A stretch of DNA of 64,000 bases from Fumia xinanensis (GCF_014384905.1 NZ_JACRSV010000002.1:372001-436000), one strand, 5' to 3'. Positions 9,174-19,430 are shown, counted from the stretch's first letter. Program-made: numbers and translations. The notes: generated from the letters alone by a model not told the origin.

Positions 9174-10148
9174 ATGGGATATAAAAATTTGACCTTTCGG
9201 AAAGATACTTTGTTTCTAGTTACAGGTGGAGCCGGTTTTATCGGCTCTAACCTGTGCGAAGCTATTCTTAAAATGGGATACAAGGTGCGTTGCCTGGATG
9301 ATCTTTCTACTGGGAAGCAAGCCAATGTTGATATGTTTCTGAACAATCCAAACTATGAGTTTATGAAGGGCGACATTAAGGATTTAGATACCTGTATGAA
9401 AGCTTGCGAAGGCGTGGATTACGTACTGAATCAAGCTGCATGGGGAAGTGTACCGCGCAGCATTGAAATGCCGCTGTTTTATTGTGCCAATAATATTACT
9501 GGAACGTTGAACATGCTGGAGGCGTCCAGACAAAACGGTGTGAAGAAGTTTGTGTATGCTTCCAGTTCTTCCGTATACGGTGATGAGCCGAACCTTCCGA
9601 AAAAAGAAGGCAGAGAAGGTAATCTGCTTTCTCCGTATGCCGTGAGCAAAAGAGCAGATGAGGAGTGGGCGAAACAGTATACCCGGCATTATGGACTGGA
9701 CACCTACGGAATGCGGTATTTTAATGTGTTTGGTCGTCGGCAAGATCCTAACGGCGCTTATGCAGCTGTTATCCCTAAGTTTATCAAGGAGCTTTTGAAC
9801 GGGGAAGTACCTACTATTAACGGTGACGGTAAGCAGAGTCGTGATTTTACCTATATTGAGAACGTCATTGAGGCAAATCTGAAAGCTTGCCTTGCTCCTC
9901 ATGAAGCTGCAGGTGAAGCGTTTAATATCGCTTATGGCGGACGGGAATACCTGATCGATATTTACTATGGGCTGACAGAAGCATTGGGAGTAAAGATGGA
10001 ACCGAACTTTGGGCCGGACCGTGCTGGAGACATCAAGCATTCCAACGCCGACATCAGCAAGGCGAGAGAGCTGCTTAATTATGACCCGGATTACAGTTTT
10101 CAGGATGGAATCCAGTTGGCTATCCAGTGGTATAAGGAGAATCTTTAA
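9174..10148 (+). CDS. UDP-GlcNAc/GlcNAcA C4-epimerase (TviC/WbpP-like)
   Basis: A 324-residue extended short-chain dehydrogenase. Near the N-terminus is VTGGAGFIGSNLCEAIL, then the catalytic ASSSSVYGDE and YAVSK (Ser and Tyr-x-x-x-Lys), and a late GPDRAGDIKHSNADISKA typical of the WbpP branch. It inverts C4 of UDP-GlcNAc or its uronic acid, working with the dehydrogenase just upstream. The ATG at 9174 follows GGAG of the preceding gene's end; a TTG at 9159 in the same frame is less likely. Gluco- or galacto- preference cannot be read from the sequence with certainty. Confidence 0.9.
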   Translation: MGYKNLTFRKDTLFLVTGGAGFIGSNLCEAILKMGYKVRCLDDLSTGKQANVDMFLNNPNYEFMKGDIKDLDTCMKACEGVDYVLNQAAWGSVPRSIEMPLFYCANNITGTLNMLEASRQNGVKKFVYASSSSVYGDEPNLPKKEGREGNLLSPYAVSKRADEEWAKQYTRHYGLDTYGMRYFNVFGRRQDPNGAYAAVIPKFIKELLNGEVPTINGDGKQSRDFTYIENVIEANLKACLAPHEAAGEAFNIAYGGREYLIDIYYGLTEALGVKMEPNFGPDRAGDIKHSNADISKARELLNYDPDYSFQDGIQLAIQWYKENL

Positions 10149-10216
10149 ATTTTTGTAATAATAGAGATTGATACTCTGTTAATTTAAGAAAGAATATAAA
10201 TCATGTGGTGCAATAT

Positions 10217-11449
10217 ATGAAAATTAAAGTCAACAGATTGTTATTATGTATAATCCTTTTTGGAACATTTATTAAGCAGCTGTATTCCTATATTGGGATT
10301 GAATATATATTGATTCCAGGCAGTAGCTATGGGTATCAGCAACTTGCCAGGGGAGATAAAATAACCCTTGCATTTGAGTTGATTGTTTTAATTAGTATAG
10401 TTCTGCTTTTTTTTATAGAATCTAAAGTCAGAAAAAAGTTTTTTACACTTGGATATCGTTTGACTCTACTTGCTTTGGTACTTGGGATAATGTTTTGGGA
10501 AATTTTGACTATTTTCCAGAATGGATTAATTACAACTTTATATAGTACAACAGCACCGCATGTATACCTGACGGCACTTTGTGTATGTATCGGAATGGAT
10601 GAATCACTTTTTAATGTATTTATCAAATACATTAAATGGATAGGTTATTTATCGCTTGGTTTAAGTTTGGTATGGTATTTGGTATTTTTACAAACCCATC
10701 CAAACGGATTGCTGGGGAATAGTTCAGTTCTCACTTTTTATATTCAAGGCTTTTGGTTTCTCTGTATTTGGAGCATTACGGAGAAGAAAACATCAAGTCT
10801 TCAGGTATTAGTAACAATAGGTATCGGTGCGTTTTTAGCAGGGCTTTTCAATTCGCGTAGTTGGATTATTCAATGTTTAATTTGGGCAGTTGTATATGTG
10901 TATTATACCAGTGGAAAAAAAGGCTTAACCCGTTTGTTTAAGGTGATAGTTTTTGTGAGTTTGGGTCTTGTTATCGCTTATTTTCTGATAAATCACTATT
11001 ATCCGCAGTCACTGGATCTGTTAATTAAAAAAATGGGGACTGATACCAGATCTTTTCAATATGAGGACTTATTTTCTCAGACGAATTTGTGGGATTACAT
11101 ATTTGGGAATGGATATAATTTCCAGTATTATAGTGCTTCTATGGGCGGTATGTACAGTTATATAGATAATTCGTATTTATTGATGTTGGTTCGCTACGGA
11201 TTAGTGTTAGGCCTTTTTTATCCGTTGGTGTTTGTTATACCAATTATAAAAACTTTCAAAAATAGATCTATAAGAAATAAAACTGCGCTTATTTTACTAA
11301 TGTGGTTAGCCGCATTGGGAGGATTGTCTGTATATTGTGCTGTTATTTTGGATTTGAAGAGCATAGCACTGGCTGCGCTTGCTGGATATAGTATGAGAGA
11401 AAATAAAAAATCTTTAAGCGGTAAAAAAATGTATTGTCAAATCAAATGA
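10217..11449 (+). CDS. O-antigen/capsule polymerase (Wzy-like) membrane protein
   Basis: A protein of about 410 residues dominated by hydrophobic segments, about ten by eye, with short basic connectors. Between residues about 250 and 330 is a larger outside loop (KMGTDTRSFQYEDLF, GNGYNFQYYSASMGG), the arrangement of Wzy polymerases. These join lipid-linked repeat units on the outer membrane face. Sequence conservation in this family is poor, so the call rests on topology and on the flippase and glycosyltransferases next to it. In-frame GTG codons precede the ATG at 10217. It is strongly AT-rich. Confidence 0.75.
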   Translation: MKIKVNRLLLCIILFGTFIKQLYSYIGIEYILIPGSSYGYQQLARGDKITLAFELIVLISIVLLFFIESKVRKKFFTLGYRLTLLALVLGIMFWEILTIFQNGLITTLYSTTAPHVYLTALCVCIGMDESLFNVFIKYIKWIGYLSLGLSLVWYLVFLQTHPNGLLGNSSVLTFYIQGFWFLCIWSITEKKTSSLQVLVTIGIGAFLAGLFNSRSWIIQCLIWAVVYVYYTSGKKGLTRLFKVIVFVSLGLVIAYFLINHYYPQSLDLLIKKMGTDTRSFQYEDLFSQTNLWDYIFGNGYNFQYYSASMGGMYSYIDNSYLLMLVRYGLVLGLFYPLVFVIPIIKTFKNRSIRNKTALILLMWLAALGGLSVYCAVILDLKSIALAALAGYSMRENKKSLSGKKMYCQIK

Positions 11450-11477
11450 AGAGGAGTGCACAAGGCGTGAATAGAAA

Positions 11478-12728
11478 ATGAAAAGTGTTCTTTATATCTC
11501 CCGAGCTGGGCTTCCTATAGATGCCACCGGCTTGCGCATTTTTTCCATTGGCAGTTTATTGGAAAAAATGGATTATCGTATTCATTATATTTGTGACAGG
11601 CGCGTGGACGCCGCTGTTGAAAACTCAGGCTATGAAAAAGTTCATGTCGATAACGAAGATTTTCTTTTTGCTCATGACGAAATCCACTTTCGTATTGGCA
11701 ACAAGGTATATTCCTATCTACCTAGTTTTGCCGGAGGAAAGTGGAATGCATTAAAAGAGATTGTGGAAATCTGTACGGCAAGCCGATCGTTCAAAAGGGT
11801 GAAGAAAATTTGTCAGTTCGAAAAACCCGATTTGATTATATTGTATAATGATACGGGTGGATTGACTAAAAAGCTAATTCCATTTTGCAAAGAACAAAAT
11901 ATACAGCTATTGGCGGATGTGACGGAATGGTATGAAAAAAGGAGATCCGCATCTGTCGCAGAACAATTAGTCATCTCGTTTACTGACAGGCGAATCAGAT
12001 TTGTTGATAAGAAGCTGGACGGCGTAATTGCAATCAGTCCTTTCTTTCACGATTACTATAAAAACCAGGGAGTCAAATGCATATTGATCCCACCTTTAAT
12101 GGAAATGGATGATAGAAAAATAGAAAGAGATGACAACCCCAAAAATTTGATTCGTTTTGTATATGCAGGCAGTCCGGGCTCCAAAGATATTGTCGTCCCA
12201 TTTGTCCGGAGTATTGTCAAAGCGAATACGGAAACAATCAATTTTCGGTTGGATCTAGTTGGCATTGATTATCAATATTTGGAGGAAAACGGCTTCCCGA
12301 ATGTGTCGGAAAATAGGGGGGTATTTGCCCATGGAAGGCTGTCTCACCCTGAAACGGTGGAAATCGTAAAGAAAGCGGATTTTGGAATCCTTTTTCGCCA
12401 TAATCAGAGATATGCGAAAGCGGGCTTCTCTACAAAATTTGCAGAATGTATGAGTTTGGGGGTCGCCATAGTGTGCAACCGGATAGGAGGTACCGATCGT
12501 TTTATATCTGATGGCGTAGATGGTTTTGTTTTAGAAGAGGCAAACGAGCAAGCCTTTGACAGCTTTCTGCAAAAATTGCTTCAATTTGATGAAGAAAAAA
12601 TTGCATTTTTAAAAGCAAACGCTTATTTAAAGGCCACTAAAATTTTTGACCTCAGAAATTATGAAAGAATGTTACGTGATTTTTTGGTGGAGTTACGAGA
12701 AAGAAATGATTCAAAGGTCAAAAGATGA
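11478..12728 (+). CDS. Glycosyltransferase (GT-B, family 4-like)
   Basis: A 416-residue protein with a two-domain GT-B layout. The N-terminus (VLYISRAGLPIDATGLRIFSIG) resembles the acceptor domain of family 4. The C-terminal half has FVYAGSPGSKDIVVPF and a donor-binding stretch GFSTKFAECMSLGVAIVCNRIGG. ADVTEWYEKRRSAS in the middle recalls uncharacterised capsule transferases of Firmicutes. Likely cytosolic or peripheral at the membrane, adding one sugar of the repeat. The ribosome site is weak. Substrates are not predictable. Confidence 0.8.
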   Translation: MKSVLYISRAGLPIDATGLRIFSIGSLLEKMDYRIHYICDRRVDAAVENSGYEKVHVDNEDFLFAHDEIHFRIGNKVYSYLPSFAGGKWNALKEIVEICTASRSFKRVKKICQFEKPDLIILYNDTGGLTKKLIPFCKEQNIQLLADVTEWYEKRRSASVAEQLVISFTDRRIRFVDKKLDGVIAISPFFHDYYKNQGVKCILIPPLMEMDDRKIERDDNPKNLIRFVYAGSPGSKDIVVPFVRSIVKANTETINFRLDLVGIDYQYLEENGFPNVSENRGVFAHGRLSHPETVEIVKKADFGILFRHNQRYAKAGFSTKFAECMSLGVAIVCNRIGGTDRFISDGVDGFVLEEANEQAFDSFLQKLLQFDEEKIAFLKANAYLKATKIFDLRNYERMLRDFLVELRERNDSKVKR

Positions 12729-12758
12729 TGTTGGAAATATAAAGGGCTGATTTTAATA

Positions 12759-13847
12759 ATGAATATACTGATCATAGTTGATGATTTTTCTGGTGGGGCG
12801 GGCAATGTGGCACAACTCTTAGCAATCGAGCTGAGTAAAAAACACAAAGTTTCTTTGGCCTTGACTAATAGACATTCCAAGTCCAGATACAACCTTTCAG
12901 AGATTTCTGTATATGATGAAAACTTAAATATAACTGGAAAAAATAAAATAGCAGGACTATTGTCGGCAATAAAAAGGCTTCGAGAACGGTTGCAAACCGT
13001 TGGAGCTGAATTTGTCATTTCTTTTTTGGATAATAATAATACAATGGCGTGCTTGATGCTCAGGAAAACGAATATTCCGATCATAGTGTCCGAGAGAAGC
13101 AATCCGCTTGTCATTTATCCTAAATTCCCTTGGAACTATCTTCGGAGGATCGCATACAAAAGAGCGGATGTGGTGTCTGTTCAATTTGATATCTTTCGTG
13201 ATTTTGACGGCGGACGGTATGAGAAAAAATGTATGGTGACCCATAATGTAATTGAACAGCCTTCTGTTTTTAAAACAGAATGGGAAAAACCGACGGTATC
13301 CTTTGTATCCATGGGACGAAATGCTGATGTTAAACGCTTTGATTTGATGATCAAAATATTTGGGAAGCTTTTGAAAAAATGTTCCAATGTTGAACTTCAT
13401 ATTTTCGGTGCGGGCATCGATAACGATACGCTTCGTGCTCAAGTAGATGCTGTGGGAGGAAAAGATTCCATTCATTTACACGAAGCAATTTCCAATGTAC
13501 ATGAGGAACTGGTTCAACACGACGTGTATTTAATGACGTCAGAGCAGGAGGGGTTCCCCAACGCACTCAGCGAGGCATTGGCTGTGGGGTTGCCGGCCGT
13601 TGTATTTAAATGTCATCAGGGCATAGGTGACCTTGTAAAATCAGAAGAAAATGGCTACTGTATAGATGAAGGCGATGAAAAGAATTTTATTAACGCGATG
13701 AAAATTCTTGCTTTGGACAAATACAAAAGACAGACATTTGGTCAAAAATCCATTAGCATTGCGAAGAGATATGACGATCAGTCGGTTATGCAGGAATGGG
13801 AGGCTTGTATAAAGAAGGCGATTTTAAACCGAAGTGGTAGGGACTAA
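12759..13847 (+). CDS. Glycosyltransferase family 4
   Basis: A 362-residue transferase. MNILIIVDDFSGGAGNVAQLLA at the N-terminus is the glycine-rich loop typical of family 4. SFVSMGRNADVKRFDLMIKIF marks the start of the donor domain, and SEQEGFPNALSEALAVGLPAVVFK has the conserved EGFPN...E motif. It is one of three adjacent transferases (11.5-15 kb), which suggests at least three successive sugars. Donor unknown. Confidence 0.88.
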   Translation: MNILIIVDDFSGGAGNVAQLLAIELSKKHKVSLALTNRHSKSRYNLSEISVYDENLNITGKNKIAGLLSAIKRLRERLQTVGAEFVISFLDNNNTMACLMLRKTNIPIIVSERSNPLVIYPKFPWNYLRRIAYKRADVVSVQFDIFRDFDGGRYEKKCMVTHNVIEQPSVFKTEWEKPTVSFVSMGRNADVKRFDLMIKIFGKLLKKCSNVELHIFGAGIDNDTLRAQVDAVGGKDSIHLHEAISNVHEELVQHDVYLMTSEQEGFPNALSEALAVGLPAVVFKCHQGIGDLVKSEENGYCIDEGDEKNFINAMKILALDKYKRQTFGQKSISIAKRYDDQSVMQEWEACIKKAILNRSGRD

Positions 13848-13900
13848 TTTAATCGTCAGTTTTTTCAGGATAAAGAAAATATTGAAAATGTGGGTAGTCT

Positions 13901-14989
13901 ATGAAAAAAGTGTTGTGTTTGATTGATAATCTCGGTTCTGGCGGAGCGCAAAGACAACTGGTGAATTTAGCCATTCTGTTAAAGCAAACCGGATATGCAG
14001 TGGATTTTGCCGTATATAGGGAGAATGATTTTTATCAACCCCTATTGGATGCAGAAAATATTAAAGTCCACACGATAAAAGAAAATAATCCACTCAAATT
14101 AATACTTAAAATGCGGTCTTATATCAGGAGAATAAATCCCGATGTTGTAATTCCATTTTTGGAAACGCCAGGTTTTTTGGCTTGTATCGCCAAAATGGGC
14201 GGAGGCAAATGGAAACTGATAACAAGTGAACTCAGTGCTAAGATGACGACCTTTTCCAATAGGAAAAATCGGTTTTATAACTGGTTTGAACGTTTTTCGG
14301 ACGTAAAAGTGTGTAATTCCCAAAACGCTGTGCAAATGTGGAACCACTACTATCCTCAATATCATGACAAATACCGGGTTATTTATAATCCGGTATTGAT
14401 ACAAAATCAACCGAATGTAAGCCATTTGTATCGAAAGGACGGCAAGCTGCATCTAGTGGTCGCGGCGAGTTATCAGGAGTTAAAAAACCCGTTGGGATTG
14501 ATAGAAGCTATCCTGCTGTTGGATGAAACCGAAAAAGAAAAGATTGTGATTGATTGGTATGGTAAAGTGGAAGTGACTATTGGGAATACAGTCATTTATG
14601 AGTGCGCTGTCCAAATGATAAAAGCAAACGCTTTAGATTCTACAATTAGATTGCACCATGAAACTAAGAAAATATATAATATTATGTCCCAGGCAGATGT
14701 CATTGGCCTGTTCAGCACGGTAGAGGGCTTACCAAATGTAATCTGTGAGGCTATGATGCTTGGTAAACCGGTAATCATGAGTAAGGTGTCGGATTACCAG
14801 ATTCTAACAGAGGGAAACGGTATTACCTGTGAGCCGACACCGGAGAGAATTGCCTTAGGATTGCGGGAGTTATTGCAACTTCCTCCCAGTGATTTGGATA
14901 AAATGGGCAAGCTGTCTTATGAGAAGGCAAACAGGTTATTTTCGCCGGAAGCAATTGTAAAACAATGGATTGAGGTTATCGAGGATTGA
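13901..14989 (+). CDS. Glycosyltransferase family 4
   Basis: A 362-residue enzyme beginning LCLIDNLGSGGAQRQLVNLA, the standard family 4 N-terminal loop. The donor domain carries VVAASYQELKNPLGLIEA and FSTVEGLPNVICEAMMLGKPVIMSK, matching the E-x7-E region. It precedes the flippase. No signal or membrane anchor is visible. The sugar it adds cannot be told from the sequence. Confidence 0.88.
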   Translation: MKKVLCLIDNLGSGGAQRQLVNLAILLKQTGYAVDFAVYRENDFYQPLLDAENIKVHTIKENNPLKLILKMRSYIRRINPDVVIPFLETPGFLACIAKMGGGKWKLITSELSAKMTTFSNRKNRFYNWFERFSDVKVCNSQNAVQMWNHYYPQYHDKYRVIYNPVLIQNQPNVSHLYRKDGKLHLVVAASYQELKNPLGLIEAILLLDETEKEKIVIDWYGKVEVTIGNTVIYECAVQMIKANALDSTIRLHHETKKIYNIMSQADVIGLFSTVEGLPNVICEAMMLGKPVIMSKVSDYQILTEGNGITCEPTPERIALGLRELLQLPPSDLDKMGKLSYEKANRLFSPEAIVKQWIEVIED

Positions 14990-15050
14990 AAAAGATTTTC
15001 ATATTACCTGTATTTAATAGGAGTGCGGTACTGCCATTAGGAGACCAGAC

Positions 15051-16457
15051 ATGAATAAAATCAAACAATTTATCGTACTTGTAGCACATGGAAAATATGA
15101 TACCTCTACCGCCGATGGAAGAAGCATGGAGCGCGCCAGGGGGATTGCTCTGACGGCGTTGACTGCGATGTTGGCAAAGGCATTTGCAATGGCTGTGCCC
15201 CTCATTACGGTGAGAATCACTTTAAGCTACATGGGGGAAGAAATATATGGCTTATGGACAACCGTAACTTCTTTCTTTACCATGTTCTCCTTTGCGGATT
15301 TGGGCTTGGGGAGCGGACTCCAAACAGAACTGAGCAAAGCCACGGCGACGGACGATAAACAATATTGCAGAAAGCTCGTTTCATCGTGTTATACGATGCT
15401 GGCCGGAGTGGCTTTGGCGCTTATGGTCATTTTTGTATGTATCTATCCATTTGTCAATTGGGCCGGTCTTGTCAACGCATCTACCGAGAGAACCATTGCT
15501 TTGGCGGGCGGTGTCGTTATGGCGATTGTTACTTCCAGGGTGGTAAATGTGCCGCTTGCGTTGATTCAACGCACACAATTTGCCATGCAGGAAGGATATC
15601 GCAACAATTTGTGGAACTGTACAGGTAATATTCTGAGTTTGTTATTTGTTCTAGTTGTTTATTATCTGGATTTAGGCGTTTTGACGATGATTTGGGCATC
15701 GTCTTTGATCACCGTCATTGTCGCCGCAGTCAATATGGTTGTGTATTTTAAGTGGCAGAGGCCGGAATTAAAGCCCCGTTTTAGCGAGTTTGATAAAAAA
15801 ATTAGTAAAAGGCTATTACATACGGGAGTCCTCTTCTTTATCCTTTCAATATTCACCTCCCTCAGCCTCTCCATTGACAATTTTATAGTAGCGCATGCCT
15901 GCAGTTTGTCTGAGGTCACCCCATATTCGGTGATGTATAAGATCGTTTCAATGATCGGGGTCGTTTCGTCCATGCTGAGCAGCCCCATGTGGTCGGCCAA
16001 TGGGGAAGCGATGCAAAGGGGAGAGTACCAATGGGTGCGCAAAACGACAACCAAGATGGCTTTGATCTCTTTGTTGTTTGCTCTTATCTGCTCCATTGGC
16101 ATTTTTGTATTGATACAGCCAGCACTTTGGTTGCTTACAGATGGGGCTGTCCAGGCGAACTACTCTATCCTTTTTGGAATGTGTTTGTTACAGATAGCGA
16201 TATCTGTTACAAATCCATACTTTATGATTTTAAACGGAGCTGGCATTATCAAATTCCAAATCTTCAATTATATTATATATGCAGCGATCAGCCTACCTTT
16301 CAAATATGTTCTGGGTATTAAATTTGGTGCGGAGGCAATCACCTGGTGTGGTGCGATAACATATATTATTCTTTTAACTGTTCCGACATTTTATCGCGGT
16401 ATGAGTTATTTACATCAAAAAAGAGGTTGTTTAAATGTCATCACTAAAAAATATTAA
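15051..16457 (+). CDS. Polysaccharide flippase (Wzx-like, MATE/MOP superfamily)
   Basis: A 468-residue polytopic membrane protein with about 12-14 hydrophobic segments. The N-terminal region (ALTAMLAKAFAMAVPLITVRITLSYMG, then GLWTTVTSFFTMFSFADLGLGSGLQTEL) is typical of Wzx/RfbX transporters. It would move undecaprenyl-linked repeat units across the membrane to the polymerase encoded at 10.2 kb. The start follows TTAGGAG. Its 3' end overlaps the next gene by 23 bases in another frame, which suggests coupled translation with the Asp-box protein. Confidence 0.88.
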   Translation: MNKIKQFIVLVAHGKYDTSTADGRSMERARGIALTALTAMLAKAFAMAVPLITVRITLSYMGEEIYGLWTTVTSFFTMFSFADLGLGSGLQTELSKATATDDKQYCRKLVSSCYTMLAGVALALMVIFVCIYPFVNWAGLVNASTERTIALAGGVVMAIVTSRVVNVPLALIQRTQFAMQEGYRNNLWNCTGNILSLLFVLVVYYLDLGVLTMIWASSLITVIVAAVNMVVYFKWQRPELKPRFSEFDKKISKRLLHTGVLFFILSIFTSLSLSIDNFIVAHACSLSEVTPYSVMYKIVSMIGVVSSMLSSPMWSANGEAMQRGEYQWVRKTTTKMALISLLFALICSIGIFVLIQPALWLLTDGAVQANYSILFGMCLLQIAISVTNPYFMILNGAGIIKFQIFNYIIYAAISLPFKYVLGIKFGAEAITWCGAITYIILLTVPTFYRGMSYLHQKRGCLNVITKKY

Positions 16458-18309
16458 GGAAAAAGTAGAATGTTTTTGGGGTGAAAGACATCCTATACCA
16501 AAACAAAGCGGAAGAATATTTCATTATTATCTCTCTATAGATACCCAAAAGTATGCAGTATATGAACGTTCCAGGGGAGCTGATCGAGTTGTGGCAGCTC
16601 ATGATAAAATGGTTTTGGTACAAAAAAACAGCAATAAAAATCAGCTAATTCTGTATCCTTACTATCAAAATCGTTTTATCTTTCATAAAATTTATTTATC
16701 TGAAAAACAATTTCCTAATCTGATAAAGGGTAGCAATGTTTTATTATGTTTATTTCTGCCTTATATGAGACAAGTTCGAAGTGGTCAGTACATCAAATCA
16801 GTACGGCTTGTGGTTATTACTGATAAAGCACAAATTTATCATAATTGTCCTGCCAGAAACAAAAAATTTGATGGATTTTCTTTGGCCGGTGATAATCTTT
16901 TGTTTGAAGAAAGTGTCATTTGGGATTTACCTGGTAGAAAGTATCCTGTACAAAATCCCACAGAATCAGATTTAGAAAGATTTTATCCCAATTTGCCCAC
17001 AGAATGCTACAGGTATCATCCGATGCTGAATACAGATAATGAGTTTCAGGACCGGTATGGAAATGGTGGTTTCGGAAAAAACACCATCGTTTTCGAAAAT
17101 GGACGGGCAGTACGTGTCCCAAGATTCTATATTCACGACAGAAGTGTGGAATCAAATCCATTCCATTTTATTGGTTCGGGGGAAAAGGATCACAAAATGA
17201 GTCTGTTGGCCACTTATAGGAGCAATGTTACCGCTGGGGTGCGAACCTGTATATTTGCTACTTCTGATGGTGGGCGGACGTGGTACTGCAAATACGAATT
17301 TGCAGATTTGGGTGAATATGAGTTTCGTCAAGGCCATGCTGAATCTTTTGGTAAAAATGTTGGCAATCCAATACAAAATGCTGGATATGACAAAAACTAT
17401 AAAGGAGAACTGCAGCTACTCAAAAGAAAGCTTATCGTTCCCTCGGAATCTTGCAAAGAGCCTACTGTACGAATTATGTGGGATGACATTGGACCAATTG
17501 AAAGTATCGGGACAGAGGCACAACTCACGCTTAAAACAGAACATCCACATGGCTTAACTACCGGCAATATTGTTGCTTTATCGAGTAACGTTTCGGAAGA
17601 TTTTTCGATGAAGTGGATGGTGAATCCTACTGTGGGAAATAATAGCGCTGGAAATGGATTACTATTTAAAATTCAGGTAGTAGATGATTATAGGATTTCG
17701 CTATTTGAACTGGTTTCATCACCTGATAACAATATTTCTTGTAGGCATGTGCATCACATAAATCGAATAAAAGATGGGTGGCTTATTGGAACAGGAGAAA
17801 TATATCCCAACGGATGGCTTTTATATTTTCAAATGAAAGAAGCAGATACTTTTTCGATAAAAAATGCAAATGAGGAATTTAGAATTATTCGGTTAAATTC
17901 AACTGAGATGTCTGCGCAAAGGACGATGGGGGCGTTTTTAACGGATAGTAAAAGGCCGGAATTAGTTTATGCATCGGATCATGATTGTTTGAAACGGGAG
18001 AAAGTCGCTATTTGTGACCAAAGAAGTGAGAAATTCGATCGAAATTCTACCGGAATTTTTAAAGGATACTTATCAGATATAGATAATCGGCAGCAACATA
18101 CAGTAATATTTGAGGCGTCTGAACCTTGTTTCTATTTTCAAGAGCTTGATTCTATGCTGGTGTTTTGCGGGCAAAGAGGGCAGCTTGGATTGAGCTTCGA
18201 CAAAGGAATTTCATGGAGTAAAGAACGAATTAGGAATCCGGTTATTCATTATTATGGTGCTAACGGTCAAAGATACTATTTTGATGATTGCGTTATATTT
18301 AGGAAATAG
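16435..18309 (+). CDS. Uncharacterised Asp-box (BNR-like) protein of the capsule locus
   Basis: I do not recognise this 624-residue protein as a named family. It has no signal peptide or membrane segment, so it is probably cytosolic or released otherwise. Two stretches look like Asp boxes (S-x-D-x-G-x-x-W): FATSDGGRTWYCKYEF near residue 277 and LSFDKGISWSKE near 585. Between them are beta-rich segments such as HVHHINRIKDGWLIGTGE, which suggests a beta-propeller as in sialidases. The N-terminal 200 residues are rich in Tyr and basic residues. It overlaps the flippase gene by 23 bases and precedes capE, so it is part of the transcription unit. A glycan-binding or glycan-cleaving role is possible but not shown. 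Confidence 0.7.
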   Translation: MSSLKNIKEKVECFWGERHPIPKQSGRIFHYYLSIDTQKYAVYERSRGADRVVAAHDKMVLVQKNSNKNQLILYPYYQNRFIFHKIYLSEKQFPNLIKGSNVLLCLFLPYMRQVRSGQYIKSVRLVVITDKAQIYHNCPARNKKFDGFSLAGDNLLFEESVIWDLPGRKYPVQNPTESDLERFYPNLPTECYRYHPMLNTDNEFQDRYGNGGFGKNTIVFENGRAVRVPRFYIHDRSVESNPFHFIGSGEKDHKMSLLATYRSNVTAGVRTCIFATSDGGRTWYCKYEFADLGEYEFRQGHAESFGKNVGNPIQNAGYDKNYKGELQLLKRKLIVPSESCKEPTVRIMWDDIGPIESIGTEAQLTLKTEHPHGLTTGNIVALSSNVSEDFSMKWMVNPTVGNNSAGNGLLFKIQVVDDYRISLFELVSSPDNNISCRHVHHINRIKDGWLIGTGEIYPNGWLLYFQMKEADTFSIKNANEEFRIIRLNSTEMSAQRTMGAFLTDSKRPELVYASDHDCLKREKVAICDQRSEKFDRNSTGIFKGYLSDIDNRQQHTVIFEASEPCFYFQELDSMLVFCGQRGQLGLSFDKGISWSKERIRNPVIHYYGANGQRYYFDDCVIFRK

Positions 18310-18371
18310 ATATTAAGGATTATTTCATTTATCTTTAATAATATATTCTAGTTGCTATAGAAGGAGAAAGT

Positions 18372-19430
18372 ATGATGAGTACATCAAAAATTTTTAAAGG
18401 CAAAACCCTTGTGATCACCGGCGGTACCGGTTCGTTTGGAAACGCTGTTCTCAATCGTTTTCTTCACACTGACATCGGAGAAATCCGGATTTTCTCTCGG
18501 GATGAAAAGAAGCAGGACGATATGCGCCACGAGTTTCAGGCGAAGATGCCGGAAGTGGCGGGCAAGATTTCTTTTTATATCGGCGACGTCCGAGATCTGG
18601 CGTCAGTAAAAAACGCCATGCATGGTGTCGATTACATATTCCACGCCGCGGCTCTCAAACAGGTTCCGTCCTGCGAGTTTTTTCCCATTGAGGCGGTAAA
18701 GACCAACGTTTTGGGGACGGAAAATGTGCTGACGGCGGCCATTGATGAGGGGGTGGAAGCGGTCATCTGCCTTTCCACTGACAAGGCAGCCTATCCGGTC
18801 AATGCCATGGGGACCTCCAAGGCGATGATGGAAAAGGTTATTGTGGCAAAATCCCGCACCGTCAAGCCGGAGCGGACGAAAATCTGCTGCACCCGGTATG
18901 GAAACGTCATGTGCTCCCGGGGGTCAGTGATTCCGCTGTGGATCGATCAGATCAAGTCGGGAATTCCCATCACTATTACAGAGCCTTCTATGACGCGGTT
19001 CATTATGTCGTTGGAAGAAGCGGTAGATTTGGTTCTTTTTGCCTTTGAAAACGGGACAAGCGGGGACATCCTGGTACAGAAAGCTCCCGCCTGCACCATC
19101 GAGACTTTGGCGCAAGCGGTAACCGGTTTGTTCCAGCCGGAGCACGAAATCAAGGTGATCGGTATTCGCCACGGCGAGAAGATGTATGAGACGCTGCTCA
19201 CCAACGAGGAATGCGCTCACGCTGTTGACTTGGGCAATTTTTATCGGGTTCCCTGTGACAAAAGAGACCTCAACTACGATAAGTATTTTAAAGACGGCGA
19301 TACCAAACGCAATACGCTGACCGAGTTCAACAGCAACAATACAGAGCTTCTCAATGTGGAGCAGGTGAAGGAAAAGCTTTTGTCTTTACAGTATATCAGT
19401 GACGAACTGGCCGCGTGGGAGAACCGATAG
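18372..19430 (+). CDS. capE: UDP-GlcNAc 4,6-dehydratase/5-epimerase CapE
   Basis: This 352-residue enzyme carries out the first step to UDP-N-acetyl-L-fucosamine. Seen are VITGGTGSFGNAVLNRFL, RDEKKQDDMRHEF (typical of the CapE/WbjB/FnlA group), HAAALKQVPSCEFFPIEAVKTNV, and LSTDKAAYPVNAMGTSKAMMEK with the catalytic lysine. Two ATGs (18372 and 18375) follow AAGGAG; either could be used. The next gene begins directly after its stop, and the order capE-capF-capG is the known pathway order. The base composition returns toward GC-rich here compared with the transferase block. Confidence 0.95.
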   Translation: MMSTSKIFKGKTLVITGGTGSFGNAVLNRFLHTDIGEIRIFSRDEKKQDDMRHEFQAKMPEVAGKISFYIGDVRDLASVKNAMHGVDYIFHAAALKQVPSCEFFPIEAVKTNVLGTENVLTAAIDEGVEAVICLSTDKAAYPVNAMGTSKAMMEKVIVAKSRTVKPERTKICCTRYGNVMCSRGSVIPLWIDQIKSGIPITITEPSMTRFIMSLEEAVDLVLFAFENGTSGDILVQKAPACTIETLAQAVTGLFQPEHEIKVIGIRHGEKMYETLLTNEECAHAVDLGNFYRVPCDKRDLNYDKYFKDGDTKRNTLTEFNSNNTELLNVEQVKEKLLSLQYISDELAAWENR

